A stretch of DNA of 64,000 bases, from positions 1,550,001 to 1,614,000 of the forward strand of contig NZ_CP041036.1 in assembly GCF_006385555.1 (NCBI RefSeq), given 5' to 3'. The translations under genes and the position numbers were made by a program. Under the pieces are notes generated by a model that was not told the origin of the DNA, made no database searches, and was given only the letters and a program-made list of their open reading frames with translations. This DNA is from Shewanella polaris (lineage in GTDB: Bacteria > Pseudomonadota > Gammaproteobacteria > Enterobacterales > Shewanellaceae). Positions 37,581 through 47,354 of the stretch are shown here, in pieces (the first letter of the stretch is position 1; every line of letters starts with the position of its first letter).

Positions 37581-38648
37581 TTAGGCTTTATAACTGATGT
37601 GTTGATGAAAACGTAAAATAACATCAGCATGCTCTTTATCGATATCAAGTTCATTAGTAAATAGACGTATCGCTTCTTCTACTTGATTCATAAAGCGACC
37701 ATAACCTTCGTCAGTTTCATCACTTTTACCCGCGACAATGACAAATCGGAAAGCATCTACAAGCTTATTGGCATCCCAATGGCAAATAGGTTCAGGCGAC
37801 TCAGAGTGAGGGTCAAATCCAATCATCTGAAATTCGTTGGTACTGGTTAATTGCTCATACTTACTGTTACGTACAAGTGGTAATTTACCGTTAGCGACAA
37901 CGGCAACACGCTTTAACTGCTTACTTGCTGTTGCTTTGATAAACTTGTCGCATAAATTTTGATAAACACTTGAAAAGTCAGTGGTATCATTTGCAAGTAA
38001 TTGCTTTTTAATACGACGTTCTACCGGAATGTTGATGGTGACATAATTGAGCGTACTCACATTTTCTGGTAGCTCACAGTGGCGGCGATGATAACGGCTG
38101 TCTACAGCACGCAATTTATATCCGTACGTTTCTTTGAGTCCCTTTGCTTTGGCAAAAAAGTCATAAGAAATATGCTGGTGGTCACGGACTTTAATGGGCA
38201 CATCTTTAACAGGTAATAACGGTTTTAATTCAGCGATAAATTTTTGCACATGCGAATGGAATTCAGCTGAATTACTACGAAGATCATGACCCGTGGCTAA
38301 AAATACTATTCTAAGCTTTCTTGCTCGAAAACCTGCAACGCTATGTAAACTGTTGGCTTCATGATGGGCTGGATTATAAAAAAAGCGTATTTGCTCTTCT
38401 GAGTTTAAGCAATAAGCTTCGTTGTGGAAGCGTACCATAGGTAATTTGTCAGTGGTAACAACGTGGACGTTGTACAATTCTTGTTTTTCAGCTAATTGAT
38501 AAACCAATTTACTGAACTCATCGTAACAAGTTTCTAAATCACTGTAAGCATTAAGATATTCATCGGTTAATGGGAAACCAATGGTAATGTATTGATTTTT
38601 ACGTGTTGCGGTGGGCAAGTATACTTTTTTTTGACGACTGACGGACAT
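37581..38648 (-). CDS. Conserved protein with internal duplication (probably DUF3083)
   Basis: A 355-residue soluble protein I recall as the DUF3083 family of Shewanella and relatives, function unknown. No signal peptide or membrane helix is seen. It consists of two homologous halves, roughly residues 18-172 and 206-355. Each starts with a Y-hydrophobic-TI-x-(F/I)P strand, has KLP(M/L)VR in the middle and ends in HQHISY (VRDHQHISYDFF and LRFHQHISYKA). The paired HxHxSY-type ends suggest a conserved functional site in each half. It is a single gene, convergent with sohB. Confidence 0.8.
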   Translation of the reverse strand: MSVSRQKKVYLPTATRKNQYITIGFPLTDEYLNAYSDLETCYDEFSKLVYQLAEKQELYNVHVVTTDKLPMVRFHNEAYCLNSEEQIRFFYNPAHHEANSLHSVAGFRARKLRIVFLATGHDLRSNSAEFHSHVQKFIAELKPLLPVKDVPIKVRDHQHISYDFFAKAKGLKETYGYKLRAVDSRYHRRHCELPENVSTLNYVTINIPVERRIKKQLLANDTTDFSSVYQNLCDKFIKATASKQLKRVAVVANGKLPLVRNSKYEQLTSTNEFQMIGFDPHSESPEPICHWDANKLVDAFRFVIVAGKSDETDEGYGRFMNQVEEAIRLFTNELDIDKEHADVILRFHQHISYKA

Positions 38649-38819
38649 ATTATTTCCTTATTGCCTTGGTTGTTGTCTAAAGTTTATCGTTATTTATGGT
38701 TATCTAATGTGCTTACTGCATGTCCATTTTAAACATCGCTGATTAAATTAAAATAACTTTCGTTCAGTTTAGTAAATTGTTTTTAACATTTGCAGTTAAC
38801 ATCATATAAATTGAAGTTT

Positions 38820-39407
38820 TTAATCAGATAATTCTTGGGTGATCCAAGGTAGCATCCATTGCGTAATGCTTGCTTGCGCTTGTTCATTTGGATGAATACC
38901 ATCACGTTGCATTAAGTTTGTGTCTGTGGCAATTTTTTGCATGAAAAAAGGGATTAACTTAATATTATATTCTTCAGCTAATTGATGATAAGTCTGTGTA
39001 AAAGATTTACTGTAACGAGGACCATAATTTGGTGGCACCATAATTTCTGTCAACAAGACTTTTGCACCGTGAGCTGTAGAAATTTCGATGATTTTTGTAA
39101 GATTTAATTTCAGTTGATTAGGTGGGAAACCACGTAAACCATCGTTGCCGCCAAGCTCAATGACCACAAGGTCTGGTTGGCTAGACTCCAGTAAATTAGG
39201 GAGTCGGCGTAACCCTCCAGCAGTAGTTTCACCACTGACGGAGCCGTTAACAATGTTGTTTTGAGGCAATTCGTTACGGAGTAATTGTACCCAACCTTGG
39301 TCTTCTGACATGCCATAGCCTGCACTTAAGCTATCACCTAAGATCAAAACCGTGGCAGCATGGGTAGGCGCGCACATTAATATCAGCGTAAATGCAGTGA
39401 CTAACAT
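38820..39407 (-). CDS. tesA: Multifunctional acyl-CoA thioesterase I / lysophospholipase L1 / arylesterase
   Basis: TesA is a periplasmic SGNH hydrolase that cleaves acyl thioesters and esters. With the start at 39407 it has 195 residues. The signal peptide is MLVTAFTLILMCAPTHAA; then come block I GDSLSAGYGM, block II SGETTAGG, block III ELGGNDGLRG and the catalytic Asp-His in DGIHPN. The open frame extends far upstream to 39641, but those residues look non-coding. I chose the Met just before the signal peptide. A longer signal from an upstream TTG is possible, since no clear binding site precedes the ATG. It is divergent from ybbA, as in E. coli. Confidence 0.93.
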   Translation of the reverse strand: MLVTAFTLILMCAPTHAATVLILGDSLSAGYGMSEDQGWVQLLRNELPQNNIVNGSVSGETTAGGLRRLPNLLESSQPDLVVIELGGNDGLRGFPPNQLKLNLTKIIEISTAHGAKVLLTEIMVPPNYGPRYSKSFTQTYHQLAEEYNIKLIPFFMQKIATDTNLMQRDGIHPNEQAQASITQWMLPWITQELSD

Positions 39408-39438
39408 GCGTTTAAGCGACAAAAACAAGAAGGATTGT

Positions 39439-40191
39439 ATGTCTAATAATACTGATCGAAATACCAATGCCATTATGGTAACTAACCTCAATAAAACTGT
39501 TGTGACCCAAGAGGGAGAGTTGACTATCCTCAACGGCATTAATATAGAAGTCAAGCAAGGAGACAGTATTGCCATTTTGGGGCCATCAGGTTCTGGTAAG
39601 TCAACACTTCTTGGGTTGCTCGCTGCTTTAGACACTCCCACATCTGGTGAAATCGTGCTTGATGGTGTGGCATTGTCTGGTTTGAATGAAGAACAAAAAG
39701 CCGCGCTCCGTAAACAAAAAGTCAGTTTTATCTTTCAATCATTTATGTTGGTTGACACATTAACCGCGCTTGAAAACGTGATGTTACCTGCTGAGCTTGC
39801 TGGCGTAAAAGACGCCAAACAAAAAGCTCAAGCCATGCTTGAACGTGTTGGCTTGGCGCATCGATTAAATCATTTACCTAAACAATTGTCTGGTGGTGAG
39901 CAACAACGTGTCGCCATCGCTAGAGCTTTTATTTGCGAACCTAAAGTGCTGTTTGCAGATGAGCCAACGGGTAATTTAGACAGTGTCAATGGCGACAAAA
40001 TTGCTGATATGTTGTTTGCGCTAAACCAAGAAAGCGATACCACCCTAGTTCTAGTGACTCATGATTTACATTTGGCCAGACGCTGCGCTCGTCAATTGGT
40101 GATGGAAAATGGCCACTTATCAGAACCCTATGCAGAAGATAACAGTATCATCGAAGATTTAAGCCTTGAACTTGCTGTGGAGGTCAATTAA
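39439..40191 (+). CDS. ybbA: ABC transporter ATP-binding protein YbbA (MacB/LolD-like)
   Basis: A 250-residue ATPase of the LolD/MacB-type family. Walker A GPSGSGKST, signature LSGGEQQRVAIARAF, Walker B VLFADEPTGNLD and switch His VTHD are all intact. The frame is open from 39352, but ATG 39439 with AAGGA 5 bases upstream gives a normal N terminus (MSNNTDRNTNAIMVTNLNK). It overlaps the ybbP start by one base (TAATG) and surely works with it as an exporter or extractor of the mechanotransmission type. The substrate is unknown. Confidence 0.93.
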   Translation: MSNNTDRNTNAIMVTNLNKTVVTQEGELTILNGINIEVKQGDSIAILGPSGSGKSTLLGLLAALDTPTSGEIVLDGVALSGLNEEQKAALRKQKVSFIFQSFMLVDTLTALENVMLPAELAGVKDAKQKAQAMLERVGLAHRLNHLPKQLSGGEQQRVAIARAFICEPKVLFADEPTGNLDSVNGDKIADMLFALNQESDTTLVLVTHDLHLARRCARQLVMENGHLSEPYAEDNSIIEDLSLELAVEVN

Positions 40192-42674
40192 TGGAATGGC
40201 AAATTGCTTGGCGTTTATTTAAGCGTGAGCTTGCCCAAGGTCAGTTGATATTAATTGTATTGGCAATTACCTTGGCAGTATTGTCTGTGACTGGGCTTGC
40301 GCGGGTTAGCGAGCGATTACAAGTTGCGATTAATGGTGAAGCGGCTAATTTTATTGCCGCCGATCGTATTATCGATTCCCCAGTAGAATTAGATCCCAAC
40401 GTCTTAGTGATTGCAGATGAGATTGGTCTTGCTCACGTCACTAATATGCAATTTAACTCGATGGTGTATTCGGGGGAGCAATTTCAGTTAGTTACCGTTA
40501 AGGCGGTTGGTGATGGTTATCCATTAAAAGGCGATATAGAACTGAGTAGCGGTACGACGAGATTACTGCCTAAGACTGGTCAAGCGTGGTTTGAAAACCG
40601 TTTAGGCGGGTTACTCGGCTATCCTAAAACCATTGAATTGGGTAATAGTGAGTTAGCGCTAACAGAAGAAATTAGTCGTTTACCAGATGCTGGTTTTAAT
40701 CCATTTGCATCCTCGCCAGTGTTACTCATCCGTATAGATGATGTGGCGGCGACAGGCATTATTCAGCCGGGTAGTCGAGTTACTTATTTATACCAATTTA
40801 CCGGTGATGCTGAACAACTGTCGGTATTTGAGCAGCAAGCAAAACCATTACTTAACAACAGTCAACGCTGGGTGGATGTGCAATCGGGAGATTCACCGAT
40901 AGCCTCGGCAGTGCAACGTGCTGAGCGCTTTTTGCTACTCGCCAGTTTACTCGGGATTGCCTTAGCATGTGCCGCGATAGGTATTGCTGCACAACGTTAC
41001 TGCCAGCGTCATTACGATGTTGTTGCTATGCTTAAAACCTTTGGTGCGTCGGGCAAACAAATTCGGGTGCTATTTGGTCTACATCTATCGTTAGTCACTT
41101 TATTGGGTATTGCCTTGGGCCTTGTGGGCGGATTATTACTCGATCTTGGCATCACCGCATTTTTACCCTCAGAGATAGCCGCTTATTCACCACCATATTT
41201 ACGTCCAGTATTATTAGGCGTTAGCACCGGATTGATCAGTGCATTCATGTTTTCGGCTTATCCGTTAATGCGTTTGTTAGCCATTCCGCCTTTAAGAGTA
41301 TTGCAGCGTCAATTAGAAGGCTTACAGCTGGGTATGTGGCTCCATTTGTTATTGAGTTTGGCTGCCATGGCATTATTAGGCTATTTATATTCAAGAAGTT
41401 TAGCCTTAACCATGACAGTCGTACTTGCGGTGTTGTTATTAGGTTTTTTATTGAGTGTGCTCGGATTTGTGATGATTCGTTTCGGTCATGGAATTGGTAT
41501 GAAAACCACCAATCCTTTTCAACTGGCATTAGCAGGACTTCGACGTCGAGCACGCCAAAATGCTGTGCAATTGGTTGGGTTTAGCAGTGCATTAGTGTTG
41601 TTATTAACCATTTTAGCGTTACGACAAGACTTACTAAACGAGTGGCAAAAGCAGTTGCCTGAAAATGCTCCCAATTACTTTTTAGTCAATATTGCCCCTG
41701 AAGATGCTAAGCCACTCAATGACTTTTTAACCACTAATCATATTAACGCTACCGATATTTATCCTGTGGTTCGTGGCCGTCTCACTCATATTAACGATGA
41801 AGAGTTGATATCAGGAAAACAAGCCGATGCAGGTGTTGAAGGGCGAGTGGGCATTTCACGAGAGTTAAATTTAACTTACCGAAAAACCTTACCGCCTAAT
41901 AATGAGTTGCTTGAAGGCGTGTTTAATCAAGCTGAAGATGATGTGTCGGTTGAGTCTGGTGTTGCTAAGCGGCTAGGGGTAGTGTTGGGTGATAAGTTAA
42001 CCTACAGCATTGATAACCAATCCTTTTCGGTCAAGGTTGCCAGTATTAGAAAAGTTCAGTGGGAAACCCTACAACCTAACTTTTTCATGATTTTTACTCC
42101 TGAAGCATTAGCACCATTTGCTTACACCTCTATGGCCAGTTTCCATCTTAATGATGCGCAATTAGCGGCTGATGGTAGCTTACTGAGTGCCAATCAAGTG
42201 GTACTGCAAATAATACAACAATTTCCAACAGTATCGATTATTGATGTCGGAGCAATGGTCGAACAATTGCGGCAAATTATCGATCAAGTGTCGTTGTCAT
42301 TATCATTGGTGTTGGTACTAGTGTTATTGGCCAGTGCCTTAGTATTGATTGCGCAAACTGAAGCCGGTATGGCGACTCGGCAGCGAGAGCTCGCGGTACT
42401 GCGTACTTTTGGTGCATCTGGTTGGTTATTGCGTGCGTCGACTGGGTTTGAATTTGCTTTACTTGGTGCTATTGCTGGTTTACTGGCTGTCATCGTGGCT
42501 GAGTTTGCTTTATATATGCTTAAAACCCAAGTGTTTGAGCTGGTGGTTTATATGCATTGGCCTTGGTGGGGCATAACTCCTATTGCCGGCGCGTTAATTG
42601 TGTCGACGCTTGGCGTATGGCGATGCCGTCAATTACTCAATAAATCGTGCAGTGACATGCTCAAAGAGGGTTAA
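40191..42674 (+). CDS. ybbP: ABC transporter permease YbbP (FtsX-like)
   Basis: An 827-residue inner-membrane permease with two FtsX/MacB-type modules. An N-terminal helix (about residues 17-35) and a large periplasmic domain precede a cluster of helices around residues 245-430. A second periplasmic domain (about residues 490-690) comes before the final three helices (700-810). It resembles E. coli YbbP and has ten or so predicted membrane helices. It is coupled to ybbA. The ybbA-ybbP pair next to tesA is conserved in gammaproteobacteria; its function is not firmly known. Confidence 0.92.
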   Translation: MEWQIAWRLFKRELAQGQLILIVLAITLAVLSVTGLARVSERLQVAINGEAANFIAADRIIDSPVELDPNVLVIADEIGLAHVTNMQFNSMVYSGEQFQLVTVKAVGDGYPLKGDIELSSGTTRLLPKTGQAWFENRLGGLLGYPKTIELGNSELALTEEISRLPDAGFNPFASSPVLLIRIDDVAATGIIQPGSRVTYLYQFTGDAEQLSVFEQQAKPLLNNSQRWVDVQSGDSPIASAVQRAERFLLLASLLGIALACAAIGIAAQRYCQRHYDVVAMLKTFGASGKQIRVLFGLHLSLVTLLGIALGLVGGLLLDLGITAFLPSEIAAYSPPYLRPVLLGVSTGLISAFMFSAYPLMRLLAIPPLRVLQRQLEGLQLGMWLHLLLSLAAMALLGYLYSRSLALTMTVVLAVLLLGFLLSVLGFVMIRFGHGIGMKTTNPFQLALAGLRRRARQNAVQLVGFSSALVLLLTILALRQDLLNEWQKQLPENAPNYFLVNIAPEDAKPLNDFLTTNHINATDIYPVVRGRLTHINDEELISGKQADAGVEGRVGISRELNLTYRKTLPPNNELLEGVFNQAEDDVSVESGVAKRLGVVLGDKLTYSIDNQSFSVKVASIRKVQWETLQPNFFMIFTPEALAPFAYTSMASFHLNDAQLAADGSLLSANQVVLQIIQQFPTVSIIDVGAMVEQLRQIIDQVSLSLSLVLVLVLLASALVLIAQTEAGMATRQRELAVLRTFGASGWLLRASTGFEFALLGAIAGLLAVIVAEFALYMLKTQVFELVVYMHWPWWGITPIAGALIVSTLGVWRCRQLLNKSCSDMLKEG

Positions 42675-42696
42675 AGCAAACCCTAAGGGTTTGTTA

Positions 42697-42733
42697 ATAA
42701 TAAGGGAGATACACAGTTATCTCCCTTATTATA
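42697..42733 (+). terminator. Terminator after ybbP
   Basis: Long palindrome: stem AAGGGAGATA / TATCTCCCTT with a 6-base loop, extended on both sides by AATAAT/ATTAT. It lies about 25 bases after the ybbP stop. Confidence 0.85.
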
Positions 42734-42839
42734 TTATCTGGTTATTTTAGATGTATGTTAAGTTTTAGAATAAACCAAACTATCCATTTCACCTCCTTGT
42801 TTAAATCCAATTAAATACATTATTTAGCGTGAGTATGTG

Positions 42840-43526
42840 ATGCGTCTTGATCGATTTGTAGTGAAAAGTACTGAATTAACTCAACAGCAGGCCATTGAGT
42901 TAATTCATCAAGCTAAGATTTACGTTAATAATGTCGCTGTGGTGGATGAAGCCATCCAAGTACACGAAAATAATGATATTCAATTAGACGGTCAAAAGTT
43001 GGTAACTCGACCTTTTCGTTATATTTTAATCAATAAACCTGCCTATACTCTTTGTTCTAATGCGGATGGTGTATATCCGTCATTGTTTTCGCTATTAGAT
43101 GTAGATCGACTATCCGAGCTGCATATTGCTGGACGTTTAGATGCTGATACCACTGGATTAGTGTTAATTACCGATGATGGCCGCTGGACATTTTCTATCA
43201 CTTCACCTTCTAAAAAGTGCAATAAAGTCTACCGAGTAACGTTGGTCAAACCGATAGCTGTAGATGCTGCTGAGCGCTTTTTACAAGGCATTGCCTTACA
43301 AGGGGAACAAGGGCTAACGCTACCTGCACAATTAAAGGTTTTAGCACCACAAGAAGTATTACTTACGTTAACGGAAGGCAAGTTTCATCAAGTTAAGCGC
43401 ATGTTTGCTGCTATCGGCAATAAAGTGGTGTCACTTCATAGACAAAGTATAGGTACTGTGAATCTTGATGTTGAGTTAGGAGATTGGCGTTATTTAACGA
43501 CAGATGAAATTCAATCTTTTTTATAG
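42840..43526 (+). CDS. rsuA: 16S rRNA pseudouridine 516 synthase
   Basis: RsuA makes pseudouridine 516 in 16S rRNA. The 228-residue protein has an N-terminal S4-like RNA-binding domain (MRLDRFVVKSTELTQQQAIELI) and the RsuA-type catalytic motif GRLDADTTGLVL with the nucleophilic Asp. ITSPSKKCNKVYRVTL and EGKFHQVKRMFAAIGNKV follow, all matching E. coli RsuA. The frame also starts with GTG at 42837, but the ATG at 42840 gives the family start MRLD. It is a single gene. Confidence 0.93.
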   Translation: MRLDRFVVKSTELTQQQAIELIHQAKIYVNNVAVVDEAIQVHENNDIQLDGQKLVTRPFRYILINKPAYTLCSNADGVYPSLFSLLDVDRLSELHIAGRLDADTTGLVLITDDGRWTFSITSPSKKCNKVYRVTLVKPIAVDAAERFLQGIALQGEQGLTLPAQLKVLAPQEVLLTLTEGKFHQVKRMFAAIGNKVVSLHRQSIGTVNLDVELGDWRYLTTDEIQSFL

Positions 43527-43678
43527 AAACCGTTTCATCAGCAGAGGCTAGAGGAACAAAAGTCGATGACGTTTAAGTTTTACATTGAGTTATAAATATT
43601 GTTGATTTTGATAATTTAAAATTATCAAACACCTGTTATTATATTCAGCAAATAGGCTAATCGCACCCAGAGGAAACC

Positions 43679-44575
43679 ATGTTAAATCAGCAATGGTTAA
43701 CCACATTTATTAAGTTAGTCGAAGTCGGCCATTTCACTCATACGGCTGAACAATTATTTATGACTCAGCCAGGCGTGAGCCAACATATTAAAAAACTTGA
43801 GCAGCAAGTTGGGGTGGCTTTATTATATCGAGTGGGTAAAAGCTTTGAACTGACCGAAGCCGGAATTCATTTGCACCAGCAGGCTTTGATTTGGCAGCAA
43901 CAGCAGCAGCAACTGTTGTCGCAAATAGCGGTAGATGATGTCCATGTGGGGGATTGTCGAATTGCGTGTTCTGGTTCGATGGCATTATTACTGTATCCGC
44001 ACTTAATTGATTACCAATTACCGCATAAGCAATTACAAATCTCTTTAGAGGCCGCACCAAACAAACGCATTATCGACAGCGTTTTGGCCAATCAAGTTGA
44101 ATTGGGCATTGTTACTCAAGCGGTTCACATGGATGAGTTAGCGCTAACGCCATTAGGCCAGCAAGCTTTGTGTATTGTAATGCCAAAATCCTATCAAGAT
44201 AAGTTAGTCGACTTTGACCAGTTAATGATGTTAGGGATGGTTTCTCACCCTGATGCTATGCATTACTGGTTACAAATTGTTGGTCATTATTTTAACGATA
44301 AACAAGCTGGAGCTCAGCAAGTACCCTTACGCAGTTACGTTAATCAATTACATCAAATATTATTACCTGTAGCGAAAGGGTTAGCTTTTGCGGTATTGCC
44401 GCAGTTTGCGGTGGACAGTTTTGTTAAGCCACAACACATATGTGTCCCTAAGCTTGCTGGTGTTAAAGAGGGGAAAGAGGGCGTAAGTGAACCATTATTT
44501 TTAATCCATAAAAAACATCGGCAATTGGCACTACGTTACCAACCGATTATCGATATTATTAAACAGTTAATGTAG
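43679..44575 (+). CDS. LysR-family transcriptional regulator
   Basis: A 298-residue LysR regulator. The N-terminal winged helix-turn-helix (residues about 3-62, WLTTFIKLVEVGHFTHTAEQLFMTQPGVSQHIKKLEQQVGVALLYR) is followed by a linker helix with a Gln-rich stretch (HQQALIWQQQQQQLLSQ). A type 2 periplasmic-binding-protein-like effector domain forms the rest. AGAGGAAACC precedes the ATG. It is a single gene between rsuA and the convergent yfcH. Target and ligand cannot be told from context. Confidence 0.9.
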   Translation: MLNQQWLTTFIKLVEVGHFTHTAEQLFMTQPGVSQHIKKLEQQVGVALLYRVGKSFELTEAGIHLHQQALIWQQQQQQLLSQIAVDDVHVGDCRIACSGSMALLLYPHLIDYQLPHKQLQISLEAAPNKRIIDSVLANQVELGIVTQAVHMDELALTPLGQQALCIVMPKSYQDKLVDFDQLMMLGMVSHPDAMHYWLQIVGHYFNDKQAGAQQVPLRSYVNQLHQILLPVAKGLAFAVLPQFAVDSFVKPQHICVPKLAGVKEGKEGVSEPLFLIHKKHRQLALRYQPIIDIIKQLM

Positions 44576-44615
44576 CCACGATTTTGTGGAGGAGAACACT
44601 TAATCATGACAGGTG

Positions 44616-45506
44616 CTAACTAACAATATTATTGAGTGCTGTTTCGATATCGGTGTAGATAAATTCATAGCCTGCCGCGAGAGCTCGTGTGGGGAAAACG
44701 AATTGCCCTTCAGTGAGCAATTGTGACATTTCACCCATAGCCAATCTAAGTGCTAAAGGTGGTGTAGTGATTTTAGCGGGACGATTGAGTACTTTTCCTA
44801 AGGTCTGCGAGAACTCTTCATTACTGACAGGGTTAGGTGCCGTTGCATTAAACACGCCTTGTAAATCATTGTGGTTGAGTAGATAGTTAATCAATCCCAG
44901 TAAATCGTCCATATGAATCCAGCTCATACCTTGCTCGCCATTGCCAATTGGTCCACCAAGTCCTAGCTTAAAGGGCGGAAGCATTTTGGCTAAGGCGCCC
45001 CCTTTTTTACCAAGCACAATACCGATACGAGTAATACATACTCGGGTTTGTTGTGATTGAGCTTGCAGCGCAAGGTCTTCCCATTGTTGACAAATATCAT
45101 GACTAAATTCAGCATGAAAACCACTGGATTCATCAACGGGTGTTTTATCTTGCCGACCATAATAGCCTATTGCAGAAGCGCTAATAAAAGTATGAGGTGG
45201 TGTGGTGCTTTTACTAATAAGTTGAGTTAACGCTGCTGTGATGTCGCAACGGCTTTCGGATATTAGTTTTTTTTGTTTGTTGGTCCAACGCTTACTGACT
45301 ATAGGTTCGCCTGCAAGGTTGATTACCGCATCAATATCGTTAAGGTTGGGCTTATCGGTTAAGGTTTGCCAGTACTCATGATGGCTGCCAAGAATATGTT
45401 TTGCGTCGCTAACGTTGCGCGTTAATATAATCAGTTGGTGAGTGGTAAGCGATTTAACGAGTTGTTTGCCAACAAAACCTGTTGCGCCAGTGATTAATAT
45501 TTTCAT
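44616..45506 (-). CDS. yfcH: Epimerase family protein YfcH (TIGR01777, atypical SDR)
   Basis: A 296-residue atypical SDR with the NAD-binding motif ITGATGFVGKQLV at the N terminus. Family blocks AVINLAGEPIVSKRWTNKQK, SASAIGYYG, RIGIVLGKKGGAL and GNGEQGMSWIHMDD follow. The YYG replaces a classic YxxxK, as in other YfcH homologues. The C-terminal part is the DUF1731-type domain (LTEGQFVFPTRALAAGY). The substrate is unknown. It is a single gene convergent with the LysR gene. Confidence 0.92.
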   Translation of the reverse strand: MKILITGATGFVGKQLVKSLTTHQLIILTRNVSDAKHILGSHHEYWQTLTDKPNLNDIDAVINLAGEPIVSKRWTNKQKKLISESRCDITAALTQLISKSTTPPHTFISASAIGYYGRQDKTPVDESSGFHAEFSHDICQQWEDLALQAQSQQTRVCITRIGIVLGKKGGALAKMLPPFKLGLGGPIGNGEQGMSWIHMDDLLGLINYLLNHNDLQGVFNATAPNPVSNEEFSQTLGKVLNRPAKITTPPLALRLAMGEMSQLLTEGQFVFPTRALAAGYEFIYTDIETALNNIVS

Positions 45507-45583
45507 GTCAACTCCCCTTTATTTTTACCCGAACATACGACGGTTAACGTAGAAATGATCACTCATTATCGCAAACATAGCTG

Positions 45584-45952
45584 TTATTGCGTTTTTTGGT
45601 AACATAACTCCATCGATACAGAATCTGCGAAGCGCAGTGCATGTGGCTTATCAATTTCGACACTGGCAAATTCAACCCAATCATGTTCGCTGGCAATGGC
45701 AAGGGTTTGACTGGTTAAGTTTTCAAGTAAAGAAAAACGATTATTTTCTATCAAGGCAATGATTTTTTTAGTTATAGTGCGATAATTCAATGCATCTTCT
45801 ACATTGTTACTATCACGTGCTTTGTCTGCACAATAATGGATCACTACGTTAATGATGACATCTTGTTGATTATTGATTTCGTCATCTTTAATGCCGATAA
45901 AAGTACGTAAACGTAAGTTTTTAATGCGTATAATAGCGGTTTCTGGTTTCAT
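45584..45952 (-). CDS. folX: Dihydroneopterin triphosphate 2'-epimerase
   Basis: FolX converts 7,8-dihydroneopterin triphosphate to dihydromonapterin triphosphate, the first step toward monapterin cofactors. The 122-residue protein closely follows E. coli FolX ([59 protein letters not shown]). FolX rather than the paralogue FolB is supported by this N-terminal block. It is near yfcH on the same strand (78-base gap); folX and yfcH are neighbours in E. coli too. Confidence 0.94.
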   Translation of the reverse strand: MKPETAIIRIKNLRLRTFIGIKDDEINNQQDVIINVVIHYCADKARDSNNVEDALNYRTITKKIIALIENNRFSLLENLTSQTLAIASEHDWVEFASVEIDKPHALRFADSVSMELCYQKTQ

Positions 45953-46108
45953 ATGATGTTAGTGGGTCCTAAAAAGTCATTGTAAGCCCATATTGCCATC
46001 AACTGATATGTGAATCGACAATAATTTTAACTTAGTTTGCAATATGTTACTGATTTTAGCTTAGCATATCGAAGCATTTAAATAAGCAACAATAAGGATT
46101 TTCGCCCT

Positions 46109-47323
46109 ATGAAAGGAATACAACAACCCTCAATGGCTGTGCGCAGTTTTGTGGTAATGGCTTGTGTTGTGGTTATTTTAGCTGGGATTAAAACGGCTAG
46201 CCCTATTGTGGTGCCATTTGTGTTATCTGCATTTTTAGCGGTCATTTGTAATCCTGCCATCATGTTGATGACGCGATATCATATCCCTAAATGGCTGTCG
46301 ATTATTTTACTCATGGGATTTATTGTATTAATGGGACTGTGGCTGGCCAGTTTAGTAGGTAGTTCGGTGACAGAGTTTTCCAAACAAATGCCAGTATACC
46401 GCGAGCAATTGATTGAGCAATTTGCATGGATCCTTGAAAAACTCCAAGACTTTAATATTCAGATTTCAAAACAAAAAGTGCTCGACTACTTTGACCCTGG
46501 CATGGCGTTATCCATGACCACCAACATGTTGTCTGGTGTCGGCAATGTAATGGCCAATTTATTTCTGATTATTTTGACAATCGTGTTTATGTTATTTGAA
46601 GCTCAATCTATGCCTCGAAAGTTTCACTTAGCACTAGATGCTCCTGACAAGCGTTTAAAGCAAATCGACAAATTTTTGCAGTCGGTTAATCAATATATGG
46701 TGATTAAAACGCTCGTTAGTTTGGCTACTGGGGTGGTTATTGGCGTTGGCTTAACCATTATCGGCGTTGATTATGCCTTGTTGTGGGCCGTAGTTGCTTT
46801 TCTGTTTAACTATATTCCTAATATTGGTTCTATTATTGCGGCAATTCCTGCAGTGTTATTGGCCTTTATTCAAATGGGCCCCGGTGCTGCGGGTATTACC
46901 GGTTTACTGTATGTCGGTACCAATATGGTGATGGGTAATGTAATTGAACCGCGCTTTATGGGGCGAGGCTTAGGCTTGTCTACCTTGGTGGTATTTTTAT
47001 CATTAATTTTTTGGGGCTGGCTGCTTGGTTCTGTTGGAATGCTGTTGTCAGTACCTTTAACTATGATTGTTAAAATCGGTCTTGAATCGAGCGAGTCGGG
47101 CAATTGGCTTGCGATTTTATTGTCAGATGTTGGTGATGACTTGCCCGTTGAAGAAGCCAATAGTGTTAAAGCTGAAGCCGAAGTGGCGGTTGAAGAGCAA
47201 TGCAATAGTGACGATGGCCATTATGTTAATAATGATGAAAAAAATGAGCTAGATAGTGGTGCTAATAATGATACTCACGTGGATAATGATGCTAAAACCA
47301 AGTCATCAACCACCGATGTATAA
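46109..47323 (+). CDS. AI-2E/PerM-family membrane transporter
   Basis: A 404-residue polytopic membrane protein of the AI-2E (TqsA/PerM/YdiK) family. It has the usual arrangement: helices about residues 12-30 and 33-50, then 62-85, an amphipathic region, helices at 135-160, 205-230, 232-260 and 265-330. The conserved LLWAVVAFLFNYIPNIGSIIAAIPA motif is present in the core. An unusual acidic and Asn-rich tail (residues about 345-404, with repeated Asn-Asp) looks disordered. The substrate is unknown; roles of the family range from AI-2 export to sodium/proton antiport. It starts 785 bases before the methyltransferase on the same strand. Confidence 0.88.
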   Translation: MKGIQQPSMAVRSFVVMACVVVILAGIKTASPIVVPFVLSAFLAVICNPAIMLMTRYHIPKWLSIILLMGFIVLMGLWLASLVGSSVTEFSKQMPVYREQLIEQFAWILEKLQDFNIQISKQKVLDYFDPGMALSMTTNMLSGVGNVMANLFLIILTIVFMLFEAQSMPRKFHLALDAPDKRLKQIDKFLQSVNQYMVIKTLVSLATGVVIGVGLTIIGVDYALLWAVVAFLFNYIPNIGSIIAAIPAVLLAFIQMGPGAAGITGLLYVGTNMVMGNVIEPRFMGRGLGLSTLVVFLSLIFWGWLLGSVGMLLSVPLTMIVKIGLESSESGNWLAILLSDVGDDLPVEEANSVKAEAEVAVEEQCNSDDGHYVNNDEKNELDSGANNDTHVDNDAKTKSSTTDV

Positions 47324-47354
47324 CCCAATTAATTGTATTTAGTTAAGAGAGAGT

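Noticed and set aside
42675..42839. Small gene in the gap between ybbP and rsuA
   Set aside because: The gap is mainly occupied by the ybbP terminator palindrome and an AT-rich stretch, with no open frame with a start and binding site.
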